NCBI GenBank assembly: GCA_040386935.1
Contig: JAZKEQ010000005.1
Coordinates: forward strand, 1-64,000
Origin: JABMMZ01 sp040386935
GTDB taxonomy: Bacteria; Bacteroidota; Bacteroidia; NS11-12g; UBA955
Length of the DNA: 64,000 bases
Direction of reading: 5' to 3'
Below are positions 8,294 to 17,258 of the stretch, piece by piece. Positions within the stretch are counted from its first letter, which is position 1. Each line of letters starts with the position of its first letter. Both the position numbers and the translations under genes were made by a program. The notes under the pieces are model-generated. The model saw only the letters and a list, made by a program, of their open reading frames with translations. It was not told the DNA's origin and did not search any database.

Positions 8294-9628
8294 TTAAATC
8301 AAGCCTCTGGCTTTTATTTCCAAATACTTATTTACTGAATTGATAGACAGATCCTCGGGCTTTGTCAAAATTGTTTGTATGCCTACATTATTAAGTTCCT
8401 GAGCAATAATTTTCTTTTCATTCAAGGCCTGTGCAGCAAGTATATTGGTATAGATACCCTTCAGATCTTTAACCGGTTGATTGCTTACTTTTTCCAATTC
8501 ACTGTTCTCGAAAAATACAACTACGAGTAAATGTTGTTTATTAATGCTGCGCAGAATTGGCATCACCCTTTGCAAGCCAAATATACTTTCAAAATTGGTG
8601 TACAAAAACAACAAACTGCGGGTTTTGATCATGTTCTTGACTCCATAATAAAGCAATTCGTAATTTGCTTCAAAATCACGTTCTTTCTGATTGTATAATT
8701 TATTGAGAATGAGTTGTAACTGACCGTGTTTGTTATCCGCTTTAATAGCTGTTCCTATCTTATCTGAATAGGTAATTAGACCGGCCTTGTCGCGTTTTCT
8801 CAATGCAACATTACTGATTACTAAACTGGCATTTATAGCGTAATCCATCAAACTCAAACCGTTGAAAGGCATGAGCATTATACGGCTTTTATCAATAATG
8901 GAATAAATAGGTTGTGACCTTTCATCTTCAAATTGATTGATCATCAATGATTGATGTTTGCCTGATGCTTTCCAGTTAATTTGTCTGACATCATCACCCC
9001 TCACATAGTTTTTAATCTGTTCGAATTCATAACTCAAGCCTATGCGCCTCATTTTTTTAATTCCGTGTATAGTTGCAATTTTTGAAAGCGTATACAATTC
9101 GAAATTTTTCATTTGAATGATACTCGGATAAACCGGCACCATTTGTTCAATTGGAATACTGATTCTTCTGCGTACCAGTCTCAGGTTACTCATTACAAAA
9201 ATATTGAGTTTGCCAAAATGGTATTCACCTCTTTGCAAGGGTCTTAAAAAATAATGGCAACTCAGATTACCCCGTGATTCAATAGATTGTTTGATTTTAA
9301 AATCTCTTTTTTGGAATTGCTCAGGTAATTCATCTACTATCTCGAGATGCCATTTTCTGTTACTTAAGTTGCGCAAAAGCAATTCAACTTTATTCTCGTC
9401 TGATAAAGAGAATAGTGTAGGTGTAATGCGATTCGCTTTTATCAGTATACGTTGAATGAACAACCACAAACCATCAATCAATGTCAAAGCGGCTAAAGCA
9501 ATGGTGGCATAGATACAAACAAGAAATATTTTCGGTACAAAAAAGGCAATACAAAACAATATCACCAGCAATGAGATGGCATAAAAGAAAATCGAATTGA
9601 GGTAAAGTTGTTTGAGTATTTTGAGCAT
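8294..9628 (-). CDS. DUF58 domain-containing protein
   Basis: This 444-aa protein has two N-terminal membrane segments (about 10-55), then a beta-rich domain (about 75-165). The DUF58 signature VRGDDVRQINWKASGK is near 210-225, followed by a degenerate von Willebrand A-like part (IYSIIDKSRIM). It is the last gene of the SpoIIM - DUF4129 - DUF4350 - MoxR - DUF58 operon, 3 nt after moxR. DUF58 proteins pair with MoxR AAA+ ATPases across bacteria, where MoxR is thought to act as a chaperone for VWA-type partners. The precise role here is unknown. Confidence 0.92.
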   Translation of the reverse strand: MLKILKQLYLNSIFFYAISLLVILFCIAFFVPKIFLVCIYATIALAALTLIDGLWLFIQRILIKANRITPTLFSLSDENKVELLLRNLSNRKWHLEIVDELPEQFQKRDFKIKQSIESRGNLSCHYFLRPLQRGEYHFGKLNIFVMSNLRLVRRRISIPIEQMVPVYPSIIQMKNFELYTLSKIATIHGIKKMRRIGLSYEFEQIKNYVRGDDVRQINWKASGKHQSLMINQFEDERSQPIYSIIDKSRIMLMPFNGLSLMDYAINASLVISNVALRKRDKAGLITYSDKIGTAIKADNKHGQLQLILNKLYNQKERDFEANYELLYYGVKNMIKTRSLLFLYTNFESIFGLQRVMPILRSINKQHLLVVVFFENSELEKVSNQPVKDLKGIYTNILAAQALNEKKIIAQELNNVGIQTILTKPEDLSINSVNKYLEIKARGLI

Positions 9629-9631
9629 GGC

Positions 9632-10663
9632 TTATCTCGGCACTTCTATTTTTTGAAATATATCTTTTAATACTTCTTTGATTTCAAAGCCTTCCATTTC
9701 TTTATCTGGCGCAAGAATGATTCTGTGATTCAATACAGGATATGCTACGTATTGGATATCATCAGGGGTTACAAAATCGCGACCTTGCATAGCTGCGATT
9801 GCTTTAGCAGTCTTTACAATTGCCAGTGATGCTCTTGGTGATGCGCCAAGGAATAAGTCGCGTGTGTGACGGGTATGGTCAATTATCTTAGCAACATATT
9901 CTATTAACTCCTGTTTGATGTATACTTTTTGTACTAATTGGCGGCATTCTTCAATTTCTTTAGATGAAATAACAGCTTTTACATCACCGATGACTTTTTG
10001 TTCAAAATCGCCTTCAAATTTGTTGAGTATCTGAATCTCCTCCTGTAAGGTTGGGTAATTAATTTTGATGCGGAATAGAAAACGGTCCTGTTGTGCTTCA
10101 GGTAATTTATATGTGCCTTCCTGTTCAATTGGGTTTTGTGTGGCCATCACCATAAACGGTTCCTGCATGCGATGGGTTTTGCCGTCAATGGTTACCTGTA
10201 ACTCTTCCATTACTTCAAATAAAGCGGCTTGTGTTTTAGCTGGTGAGCGGTTGATTTCATCTATCAATACAATGTTTGAAAAGATAGGTCCCATGCGGAA
10301 TTCAAAATCGCTGTTTTTAACATTGAATACACTGGTTCCCGTTACATCAGCCGGCATCAAATCGGGTGTAAACTGTATCCTTTTAAAATTGAGATTCAGC
10401 GTCTTGGCAATGAGGTTAATGGTCAGTGTTTTGGCAATGCCGGGCACACCTTCTATTAATACATGACCACGCGACAACAAACCTGCTATCAGCAAGTTGA
10501 TCATCTCATCCTGTCCAACGACTACTTTGTGTATTTCATTTCTGATTTTTTCTACACTCAGTCTCAATGGTTTAAGATTCAGCAAAGGGCGTTCTGCAGC
10601 AACAACATTGTTAGTAGTTGCTGAATTGTCCGATTCAATTGGAAGTTCATTAATATCTGTCAT
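9632..10663 (-). CDS. MoxR family AAA+ ATPase
   Basis: This 343-aa ATPase has Walker A GVPGIAKT (72-79), Walker B IVLIDE (131-136) and sensor 1 in MVMATQNPIEQEGTY. The C-terminal lid contains LGASPRASLAIVKTAKAIAAMQGRDFVTPDDI. MoxR ATPases help to assemble or activate VWA/DUF58-type partners and metal or envelope complexes. It sits 4 nt after the DUF4350 gene and 3 nt before DUF58. The first 30 residues form a Bacteroidota-style low-complexity leader. Confidence 0.95.
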   Translation of the reverse strand: MTDINELPIESDNSATTNNVVAAERPLLNLKPLRLSVEKIRNEIHKVVVGQDEMINLLIAGLLSRGHVLIEGVPGIAKTLTINLIAKTLNLNFKRIQFTPDLMPADVTGTSVFNVKNSDFEFRMGPIFSNIVLIDEINRSPAKTQAALFEVMEELQVTIDGKTHRMQEPFMVMATQNPIEQEGTYKLPEAQQDRFLFRIKINYPTLQEEIQILNKFEGDFEQKVIGDVKAVISSKEIEECRQLVQKVYIKQELIEYVAKIIDHTRHTRDLFLGASPRASLAIVKTAKAIAAMQGRDFVTPDDIQYVAYPVLNHRIILAPDKEMEGFEIKEVLKDIFQKIEVPR

Positions 10664-10667
10664 ATGA

Positions 10668-11948
10668 TTATTTTTTTGCGTTGTAGTATTGGTAAAAAGT
10701 TTCGATGTATTGGTTAAAATTGATTAAATCAATGTCGTGTATTTCAGTATTTGCTTTTATAACCTGTTCGTAATATTCAAAGATAATGCTTGTATGTTGT
10801 AAAGGGACATTGGCCTTGGAGGCTATCATAGCAATGTTTTCAGCAGACAAGTCGGTAGTTGATAAGCCCAGTTTGTGGCGAATAAATCCGGTAAACAACT
10901 GCATTTTGATGACAGCCATTTGCTTGTGGTCTTTGTGATTAAAATACAATCCTGCAATGGTATCGATAAAACTAAGTGTTGAGTTTCTGCGTTTTTCTAT
11001 CACTGTTATAACGCGTTGTTCTCTTTTAGCCTTGAATAAAAAGAACAATACAATAGCAGTAAGCAGCAGGTACCAGGCCCATTTCAATGCAGGTTTTGAT
11101 AAAATATAACTTAAAGCTGATTTGGATTTAGTGGCAATTTTTTTGCTATCGGGTTTGTAGTTTCTAGAACCAATGTCATATAAGATGTTTTTTGTCTGAA
11201 GTTCAGAAAATACATAATTGGCATGCGCAAATCCGGAATCTGAAAGCAGAAAATAATTGGTAAACAACAAAGGGTTGGTATGCAGATAAATTTCACCTTG
11301 CCCATGTTTAAATTTTGCAAAATTCAGCTTGCCGTTAATCCGGCCAAGTTCAAGATAGCGTGAAGCCACGTCTTCATAATAATAGCTCAGTTGTTTTTCT
11401 TCTGAGATATAATTCCAATTGACAGAATGATCAAATTTTTGTTCGAAATGACGGTAGCGAAAATGGAAACTATCATAAGGCGTTGATGTATTGTTGAGTG
11501 TCGTATGGACATCGGGCAAAAAGAAATTATCAATTCTGAAAGGCTTGCCATAAAATTGCAATACTTCAAGTAAGGTGTCTGGTACCTGCTCGGCAACAAT
11601 GAATACCTGGTGTCCGCTGTAAGCAAATTTCAGAAGCTCTTCTATTTCCTCAGTATTGAGGTAACAATACTGGCCGATAAATAAATAACCGGTACTGTCA
11701 CTTTCTTGTTGATCTTTCAAGTCAGGCGATAATTTAGAATCAACAATTTTAAAATTTCCTGTCGTCCCATTTTGAACCAATTTTTGAATTAATCCAAAAT
11801 CATAGGGCTGTTTTGTCCCTTCATTAAATGTAGGTTCCCATATGTAGGTACCTTTTTTATCAGAACCCAGATTTACCACAGTAAAATAAACTATAGCCGC
11901 TGTTGCGACTAGAGCTACAATAATTACTATGACGGTGTTCTTTTTCAT
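10668..11948 (-). CDS. DUF4350 domain-containing membrane protein
   Basis: This 426-aa protein has an N-terminal membrane segment (about 5-27), a periplasmic DUF4350 domain opening with GTYIWEPTFNEGTKQPYDFGL, and a second membrane helix near 285-305. A cytosolic helical tail of about 120 residues follows, so both ends face the cytoplasm. DUF4350 has a GATase-like fold in related proteins and is a regular partner of MoxR. Its start overlaps the preceding gene by 4 nt (ATGA), showing translational coupling. Confidence 0.85.
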   Translation of the reverse strand: MKKNTVIVIIVALVATAAIVYFTVVNLGSDKKGTYIWEPTFNEGTKQPYDFGLIQKLVQNGTTGNFKIVDSKLSPDLKDQQESDSTGYLFIGQYCYLNTEEIEELLKFAYSGHQVFIVAEQVPDTLLEVLQFYGKPFRIDNFFLPDVHTTLNNTSTPYDSFHFRYRHFEQKFDHSVNWNYISEEKQLSYYYEDVASRYLELGRINGKLNFAKFKHGQGEIYLHTNPLLFTNYFLLSDSGFAHANYVFSELQTKNILYDIGSRNYKPDSKKIATKSKSALSYILSKPALKWAWYLLLTAIVLFFLFKAKREQRVITVIEKRRNSTLSFIDTIAGLYFNHKDHKQMAVIKMQLFTGFIRHKLGLSTTDLSAENIAMIASKANVPLQHTSIIFEYYEQVIKANTEIHDIDLINFNQYIETFYQYYNAKK

Positions 11949-12760
11949 GCTTCGTTTTTAAGGAATAATTCAAAGGCTGCAAAATGAGGTAAAAGCGATT
12001 CGTATTTTTGAGCATCTATCATCAGTTCACCATACCAAATACCATCGAAATTAAAAGTAAGCATACGGAAAGGTTCATAAATTTCCTTGCCGCTTAATTC
12101 CATCAAATACTCATAATTTGTTTTTTCTTTTCTGTAAAAAATCATATTTCGTATAATCAACATTTGCAAAACCTGAAGATAGCGAATGCGATAAGCTGTT
12201 TTATAATCACCATTTTTTATAGATAATTCGAGAGGAGTATTCAATTTGGCATCCTTTAATGTCTGCTCATCCATTTCATCAAAATTGATGAGAATACTGC
12301 TGTCCACCCTTCGGTTGCGGGTGCCACTTTTTCGAATTAGTAAAAAGATAATTAATCCAATGACAATAAATGCAATTGCAATAAAAATATATCTAAAATT
12401 ATCAATAACAGACCCTTCATTTTTTCCAAGTTCAATATTGGTTTTTTTTTGGAGTGTGTCTTTCTTTTTATTAGGTTGCTTGTTCTTCTTTTTGGAAACT
12501 TCTTCAAAAGACATATTGCCCGATTCTTTCTCCCAGTAGGAACGGTCAAATTTTGGATGCAACTGTTTTTGATTGTATTTAGCCTGGTCGGAGTCGCTGT
12601 AATTGTAGCCCTCATAATAACTCTCCTGGTATACATCACTTGGCTGTACTTCCTCAGTTATTTCAGGTGAAGATGATGGCATGTCGTCCTGTGCTGTAGC
12701 CTTATTTAGCCACATACACGACAAGAGCAGTAAACATGTAAGGAATCTATTCTGTTTCAA
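11945..12760 (-). CDS. DUF4129-like single-pass membrane protein
   Basis: This 271-aa protein has a signal peptide ending near ATAQ (24) and an acidic, Tyr-rich periplasmic part with a Lys-rich stretch. A membrane helix (about 123-143) leads to a cytosolic helical domain, LELSIKNGDYKTAYRIRYLQVLQ...YLMEL. That C-terminal layout fits DUF4129, usually found beside DUF4350 and MoxR. It overlaps the SpoIIM gene by 14 nt and the DUF4350 gene by 4 nt. Function is unknown; the family call rests on pattern and context. Confidence 0.75.
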   Translation of the reverse strand: MKQNRFLTCLLLLSCMWLNKATAQDDMPSSSPEITEEVQPSDVYQESYYEGYNYSDSDQAKYNQKQLHPKFDRSYWEKESGNMSFEEVSKKKNKQPNKKKDTLQKKTNIELGKNEGSVIDNFRYIFIAIAFIVIGLIIFLLIRKSGTRNRRVDSSILINFDEMDEQTLKDAKLNTPLELSIKNGDYKTAYRIRYLQVLQMLIIRNMIFYRKEKTNYEYLMELSGKEIYEPFRMLTFNFDGIWYGELMIDAQKYESLLPHFAAFELFLKNEA

Positions 12761-14633
12761 TGCCGTAAGATTTATGGATAATGCCGATGTCTTCTATACT
12801 TTGTTTTAGACCTGTTGCAGATCGTATTTCATGAAGTGTATGGGATAGAAAATACATTTTAATGATAAAGAAAATCAAACATATTGTAACGATAAACATG
12901 AAAGCAAACATCATGATGGATTGTAAAACCATTGTATATGTATTATCATTCAATTCAATATTCATCTCCATCATTGCAATGATAAAGTAGGTGAATGGAG
13001 ATAATATAAAAATAAAGCCCATGAAAGTAATCAGAAGTTCTAAACCAATAATGCCTATCATTCGCCAAAATCCTGAAAAAATATTGTTAAAAAGTGCAGA
13101 TTCTTCAATGTCGTATGTAATGGAATTGTATTTAATCAACGGAACGATAAATAATGGCGCAGCTATAACATATGCCAATACTGCTAATGGATGATCAATG
13201 AACATCAATAGATTTAGAACATATGAAAATAACAGACTCGAAAGAATGATACGTCCCCATTTTAATTTGTTTTTGTGGAAGTGTTTGATGCAAATAAATA
13301 ATCCAAAACTACAACAAATCCCAATCCACAGCGAAGAGAAGAGGTACATCGAAAGTGATTCATTGGAATTAAACAATAAGCTCACATTCTGATACATGTC
13401 AAAAAATTTCCCAATATTGCGTGTAAATACAACAAAAACAAAATCCTGAAGCAAATCAAGGTCAATCAATTCAAAACGGCCGATAGAAGATTTAAAGTAA
13501 AAGATAGCCAATAGTGCAAAATAGGTAAGGCAACTAAAAAATGTATATCGAAAAATTTTCCCGGTATTCGCAACGAAAAACTGAATAGATTTTACAAAAA
13601 TCTGAGCATTGGAATAAATAGTAGCTGAATTAAATTCTATAAGTGTGTCAGGTTTTAAGTCAGGTGTTCTATCACTTGTTTCTTCTACCCCTCTGAATTT
13701 GAGCCACGGATATATGACAAAGTAATAGACCATGATAATAAGCGAACCTAAAATAATGCCTCCTCTAATGATATTGGGCATTTCAGTATATCGTGTTAAA
13801 AAAGATTCAATGAAAGCTGCGAAAATTATAAATGGAACTGTTGATAAAAACAGTAATGCGCCTTTTCGGCCATAAATACTGAATGCCTTGTAGCGGGTAA
13901 GTGTACCCGGATATATAAGTCCTCTACCCAGCAACATCCCTGCAGTGGTTTCTATCACTAGCGTCAGAATTTCAATTGTGCCATGCAACCATACCGTGTA
14001 ATTGAATTCAGTGGCTAAACCTCTGGAATAAAAAAAGTAAATAAAAACACCTAGCATGATACCATTTTTAACCATAATCACAGCGGAACCATAACAAGCT
14101 AAAATGCCGGCAATGAAAACGATGAGAGAAACCTGAAGATTGTTTGTGGCAATTTGAATAAACATTTTGAAGGGACTGGTTTCCTTGTAAATTCCAAAAG
14201 GATTACCTTTCTCTATATTCTCAATTGTGTAATTCACATATTCATCTGATAAAATAGAGCGTGCGAACTGTTCATCTTTGGCACTAGAGAATGCACCAAT
14301 AGTCACAGAAAAAATCAATAATAAAAATGAAATTAATATTGTTTTGCGATTTTGCCAGGCAATTGCAGGGATTTCGTCTCTGAAAAAATAAGCAAGTGAT
14401 GATCTGAAGTTGCGCTTATTCTTGTAAATATTGATATAGATTTTTTGAGCTAAATCATTGAGATATACCCTTACCGATCTGTTTTTATAGAAAGTACGCG
14501 CATAGGACAAATCATCAGTGGTCTCTATGAGTTGTTTTCTCAGACTATCCGGGTTTTTATCTGGAGAGGAGAGTTCCTTCTCAAAACGGGCCCATTTTTC
14601 CTGATTTTGCTTAACAAAAATACTTTCGCGCAT
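12747..14633 (-). CDS. SpoIIM family membrane protein with long C-terminal extension
   Basis: This 628-aa polytopic protein heads the MoxR operon. The N-terminal third carries the stage II sporulation protein M pattern: RESIFVKQNQEKWARFEKEL, SYARTFYKNRSVRVYLNDLA, then ATNNLQVSLIVFIAGI and FNYTVWLHGTIEILTLVIETTAG. The organism is very unlikely to sporulate, so the name is only historical. After about residue 320 comes an extra half with five to six further membrane helices that SpoIIM lacks. The extension is common in Bacteroidota members as far as I recall. It is divergent from the RDD gene with 92 nt between. Confidence 0.88.
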   Translation of the reverse strand: MRESIFVKQNQEKWARFEKELSSPDKNPDSLRKQLIETTDDLSYARTFYKNRSVRVYLNDLAQKIYINIYKNKRNFRSSLAYFFRDEIPAIAWQNRKTILISFLLLIFSVTIGAFSSAKDEQFARSILSDEYVNYTIENIEKGNPFGIYKETSPFKMFIQIATNNLQVSLIVFIAGILACYGSAVIMVKNGIMLGVFIYFFYSRGLATEFNYTVWLHGTIEILTLVIETTAGMLLGRGLIYPGTLTRYKAFSIYGRKGALLFLSTVPFIIFAAFIESFLTRYTEMPNIIRGGIILGSLIIMVYYFVIYPWLKFRGVEETSDRTPDLKPDTLIEFNSATIYSNAQIFVKSIQFFVANTGKIFRYTFFSCLTYFALLAIFYFKSSIGRFELIDLDLLQDFVFVVFTRNIGKFFDMYQNVSLLFNSNESLSMYLFSSLWIGICCSFGLFICIKHFHKNKLKWGRIILSSLLFSYVLNLLMFIDHPLAVLAYVIAAPLFIVPLIKYNSITYDIEESALFNNIFSGFWRMIGIIGLELLITFMGFIFILSPFTYFIIAMMEMNIELNDNTYTMVLQSIMMFAFMFIVTICLIFFIIKMYFLSHTLHEIRSATGLKQSIEDIGIIHKSYGIETE

Positions 14634-14725
14634 CTGCTAGGCAATGATAAATATTTTTTTGCGGTTTCATTCAATGTGAATCATATTTTTTTTTGTATCA
14701 AAAGTTCTATAAAATTGTAGAACAA

Positions 14726-15475
14726 ATGCAGCAAGTTGAAATCAACACCTCGCAAAACGTAAAAATAGAATATCAACTGGCCTCTATCTGGCAAAGGATA
14801 TTCGCTTTTGCCCTCGATTTCATCATTATTTCTGTTGTCTACTTGATATTGGCCTTTGGATTGTTACTAATGGATTTTAATGAAAGTAACTTCATGACTT
14901 ACGTGTTTTACGGGATCATGATCATCTGGGTATGGTTTTATACCTTATTTAGTGAGATAATAGGGAATGGACAAACCATTGGAAAAAGGGCACTTGGAAT
15001 TAAAGTGGTGAAACTCAATGGCGATGAAATGGAGTTTTATGATTTTTTTTCAAGATGGTCTGTCAGATTGTTTGATATTTATTTGTCAATAGGAACAGTT
15101 GCAATGTTGCTGATATCGAGTAACAAAGCAGGTCAAAGAATGGGAGACATTATTTCAGGCACAACAGTTATAAAAAGAAAAAGCACTTTTGGCTTTAGAC
15201 TGAGCGATATCCTTAAACTGAATGAAAATAATAAAGAAGAGTATGCTTTTGAATATCCAAATGCCCGTTTGTTGAATGAAAAAGACGTGATACTGATTAA
15301 AAACACTGTTTTTAGGTACAGGCAATTCTCTAATACCGCGCATGCTGATGCGCTAGATACACTGGTAAATCGCATTTGTGAAATACTGGAGATTAGCCCT
15401 AATCTTAACCATACGGATAATAAAATAAAATTTCTCAATAAAGTAGTTTCTGAATACATCATTTTAACCCGCTGA
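14726..15475 (+). CDS. RDD family membrane protein
   Basis: This 249-aa protein has the RDD pattern: LASIWQRIFAFALDFIIISVVYLIL (Arg near 22, Asp near 28), and FSRWSVRLFDIYLSIGTVAMLL with NKAGQRMGDIISGTTVIKRK. There are three to four membrane helices and a cytosolic tail of about 90 residues. The ATG at 14726 is preferred over a TTG at 14693. RDD proteins are the usual divergent partner of SpoIIM/MoxR clusters. MBL and membrane-protein genes follow 3 and 5 nt downstream. Confidence 0.92.
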   Translation: MQQVEINTSQNVKIEYQLASIWQRIFAFALDFIIISVVYLILAFGLLLMDFNESNFMTYVFYGIMIIWVWFYTLFSEIIGNGQTIGKRALGIKVVKLNGDEMEFYDFFSRWSVRLFDIYLSIGTVAMLLISSNKAGQRMGDIISGTTVIKRKSTFGFRLSDILKLNENNKEEYAFEYPNARLLNEKDVILIKNTVFRYRQFSNTAHADALDTLVNRICEILEISPNLNHTDNKIKFLNKVVSEYIILTR

Positions 15476-15478
15476 TAC

Positions 15479-16324
15479 ATGCATTTATATACAATTAATA
15501 CCGGCCATTTTAAACTAGATGGAGGCGCTATGTTCGGTGTTGTGCCGAAAAGCCTTTGGCAAAAATTAAATCCTGCAGATGACAACAATATGTGCAGCTG
15601 GGCCATGCGCTGTTTGCTGATTGAAGATGGCAATCGGCTTATATTGATAGATAATGGCATAGGTAATAAACAAAGTGAAAAGTTTTTTGGATTTTATTAC
15701 TTGCACGGGACAGATACACTAGATCAATCACTAAAACAATTGGGTTTTCACAGAGATGATATCACAGATGTTATTCTTACCCATCTGCACTTCGACCACT
15801 GTGGTGGAAGTATTGAGTGGAATAATGACCGAACAAAATATCAAACGGCTTTTAAAAACGCAACTTATTGGTCGAATGAAACACACTGGAACCACGCATT
15901 AAACAGCAATCCAAGAGAGAAACCGAGTTTCCTTACTGAAAATATTGTCCCAATTATGGAAAGCGGACAATTAAAATTTGTGAAATCTCCAAGTGATATC
16001 GCGCCATTTATTAATCTAAGAACTGTATACGGACATACTGAAGCCATGATGTTGCCTGAAATTAATTTCAGAGGTCAAACCCTGGTTTTTTGCGCTGATT
16101 TAATCCCCTCTATGTGCCATTTACCGGTCAATTATGTAATGGCTTACGATATTAAACCTTTGGAAAGTATGCGCGACCATCAGGTACTGCTTGATGATGC
16201 ACTTGCCAATAATTATGTGTTATTTTTTGAACACGATCCTTCTCGAGAGTGTTGCACAGTAAAGAAGAATGAAAAAGGTCAGTTTATTACAGATGCTGTT
16301 TTTGATTTGAAAACATTTGTCTGA
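15479..16324 (+). CDS. MBL-fold metallo-hydrolase
   Basis: This is a 281-aa metallo-beta-lactamase-fold hydrolase. It shows THLHFDHCGG (HxHxDH, about residues 101-107), a later His in VYGHTEAM, Asp in FCADLIP and His in FFEHDPS, which together make a complete dinuclear zinc site. There is no signal peptide, so it is cytosolic. The region is like the quorum-quenching or glyoxalase-like branch, but the substrate cannot be assigned. It lies between the RDD gene (3 nt) and a membrane protein gene (5 nt). Confidence 0.92.
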   Translation: MHLYTINTGHFKLDGGAMFGVVPKSLWQKLNPADDNNMCSWAMRCLLIEDGNRLILIDNGIGNKQSEKFFGFYYLHGTDTLDQSLKQLGFHRDDITDVILTHLHFDHCGGSIEWNNDRTKYQTAFKNATYWSNETHWNHALNSNPREKPSFLTENIVPIMESGQLKFVKSPSDIAPFINLRTVYGHTEAMMLPEINFRGQTLVFCADLIPSMCHLPVNYVMAYDIKPLESMRDHQVLLDDALANNYVLFFEHDPSRECCTVKKNEKGQFITDAVFDLKTFV

Positions 16325-16329
16325 TAGAC

Positions 16330-17229
16330 ATGCACCCCAATTTTGATTTTCATATATTCAGATTTTTTAGGAAGAATTTCCTAGGATTATTGATAGTTAA
16401 TTTTATTGCTAATGCAGTCGTTGCTATTGCGCTAAATATATACGCCCTTTTCTTTATGGAGGAGTTTACTATTGATGTAATGATGAATTCTCCTGCTTCT
16501 AATTTCAATGTTTTAATTGCTACCCAATCGGCTAGCCATTATATGTTTACCACTACACTCACTGCTATATTTAAAACACCAGAACATATCGTAGGATTTG
16601 TGATATACATAATACTTGTGGCCTGGATATTTACAGTTAATTTCATCTATTTCAGACTTAGGTTGATGGAAGAAGCGCCACTAACGAATCCGTTAGATGC
16701 GATATATGCATCTTTTTCAATTGTTTATTTCAGGTATTTGTATCTGACCATGTCTTTTTTAATTGGATTCTATTGTTTGATCTGGTTGTTTGATTTGATA
16801 TTGGATATTTTTATTAATAACAGAGATAATTTTCATATGGATACATTTGCGCTAAGTTCCCTTGTTACAGTGTTTCTTTTAATGCGATACATACTGATAT
16901 TTCCCTATATAGCGCTTTATGATGGCACTTTAAAGCGAGGCTATAAGTTCAGCCGTTTAATAATGAAAAATAAAAAATGTTTACTGGCATTATTGGTGTA
17001 TGTGCTCTCTAGTATTGTTAATGTGGTATTCTTTAGTGTTTTAAATTTGGGTAAGTATTTTGAAGTACCCTATTGGTTTTATTTCAAGACAATTTTTGCA
17101 TTGTTGTTTACAAGTGTGTTTTATGGTTTTGCTTATACGGCCTTGGTTAATATTTATTACAGATGGTTTCAAAACCGATTACCTATTGAAAATGAAGATA
17201 TTGCGGATCATTTGATTCATCAGGATTAA
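16330..17229 (+). CDS. Polytopic membrane protein of unknown function
   Basis: I do not recognise this 299-aa protein. It has about six membrane helices (near 18-40, 88-108, 135-160, 175-195, 215-235, 250-275), many aromatic residues and an Arg/Lys-rich loop RGYKFSRLIMKNKK. The termini face the cytosol. The arrangement resembles glycerophosphoryl diester phosphodiesterase-type membrane domains and YciC-like proteins, but no motif proves it. It ends the RDD - MBL - membrane protein unit. Confidence 0.75.
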   Translation: MHPNFDFHIFRFFRKNFLGLLIVNFIANAVVAIALNIYALFFMEEFTIDVMMNSPASNFNVLIATQSASHYMFTTTLTAIFKTPEHIVGFVIYIILVAWIFTVNFIYFRLRLMEEAPLTNPLDAIYASFSIVYFRYLYLTMSFLIGFYCLIWLFDLILDIFINNRDNFHMDTFALSSLVTVFLLMRYILIFPYIALYDGTLKRGYKFSRLIMKNKKCLLALLVYVLSSIVNVVFFSVLNLGKYFEVPYWFYFKTIFALLFTSVFYGFAYTALVNIYYRWFQNRLPIENEDIADHLIHQD

Positions 17230-17247
17230 ATTTTCATTCGTTTTTAT

Positions 17248-17255
17248 TATATTTG
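17248..17255 (+). promoter_or_regulatory. TAnnTTTG element before the M4 peptidase gene
   Basis: TATATTTG matches the -7 consensus and ends 3 nt before the ATG at 17259, suggesting a leaderless transcript. No clear -33 TTG is seen. Confidence 0.45.
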
Positions 17256-17258
17256 TTA

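Noticed and set aside
10065..10466. Open frame of 133 codons on the plus strand inside moxR
   Set aside because: It lies entirely antisense to a well-conserved MoxR ATPase and shows no domain or signal.
15133..15660. 175-codon minus frame across the RDD/MBL junction
   Set aside because: It covers the ends of two genes with clear motifs and has a composition typical of antisense frames.
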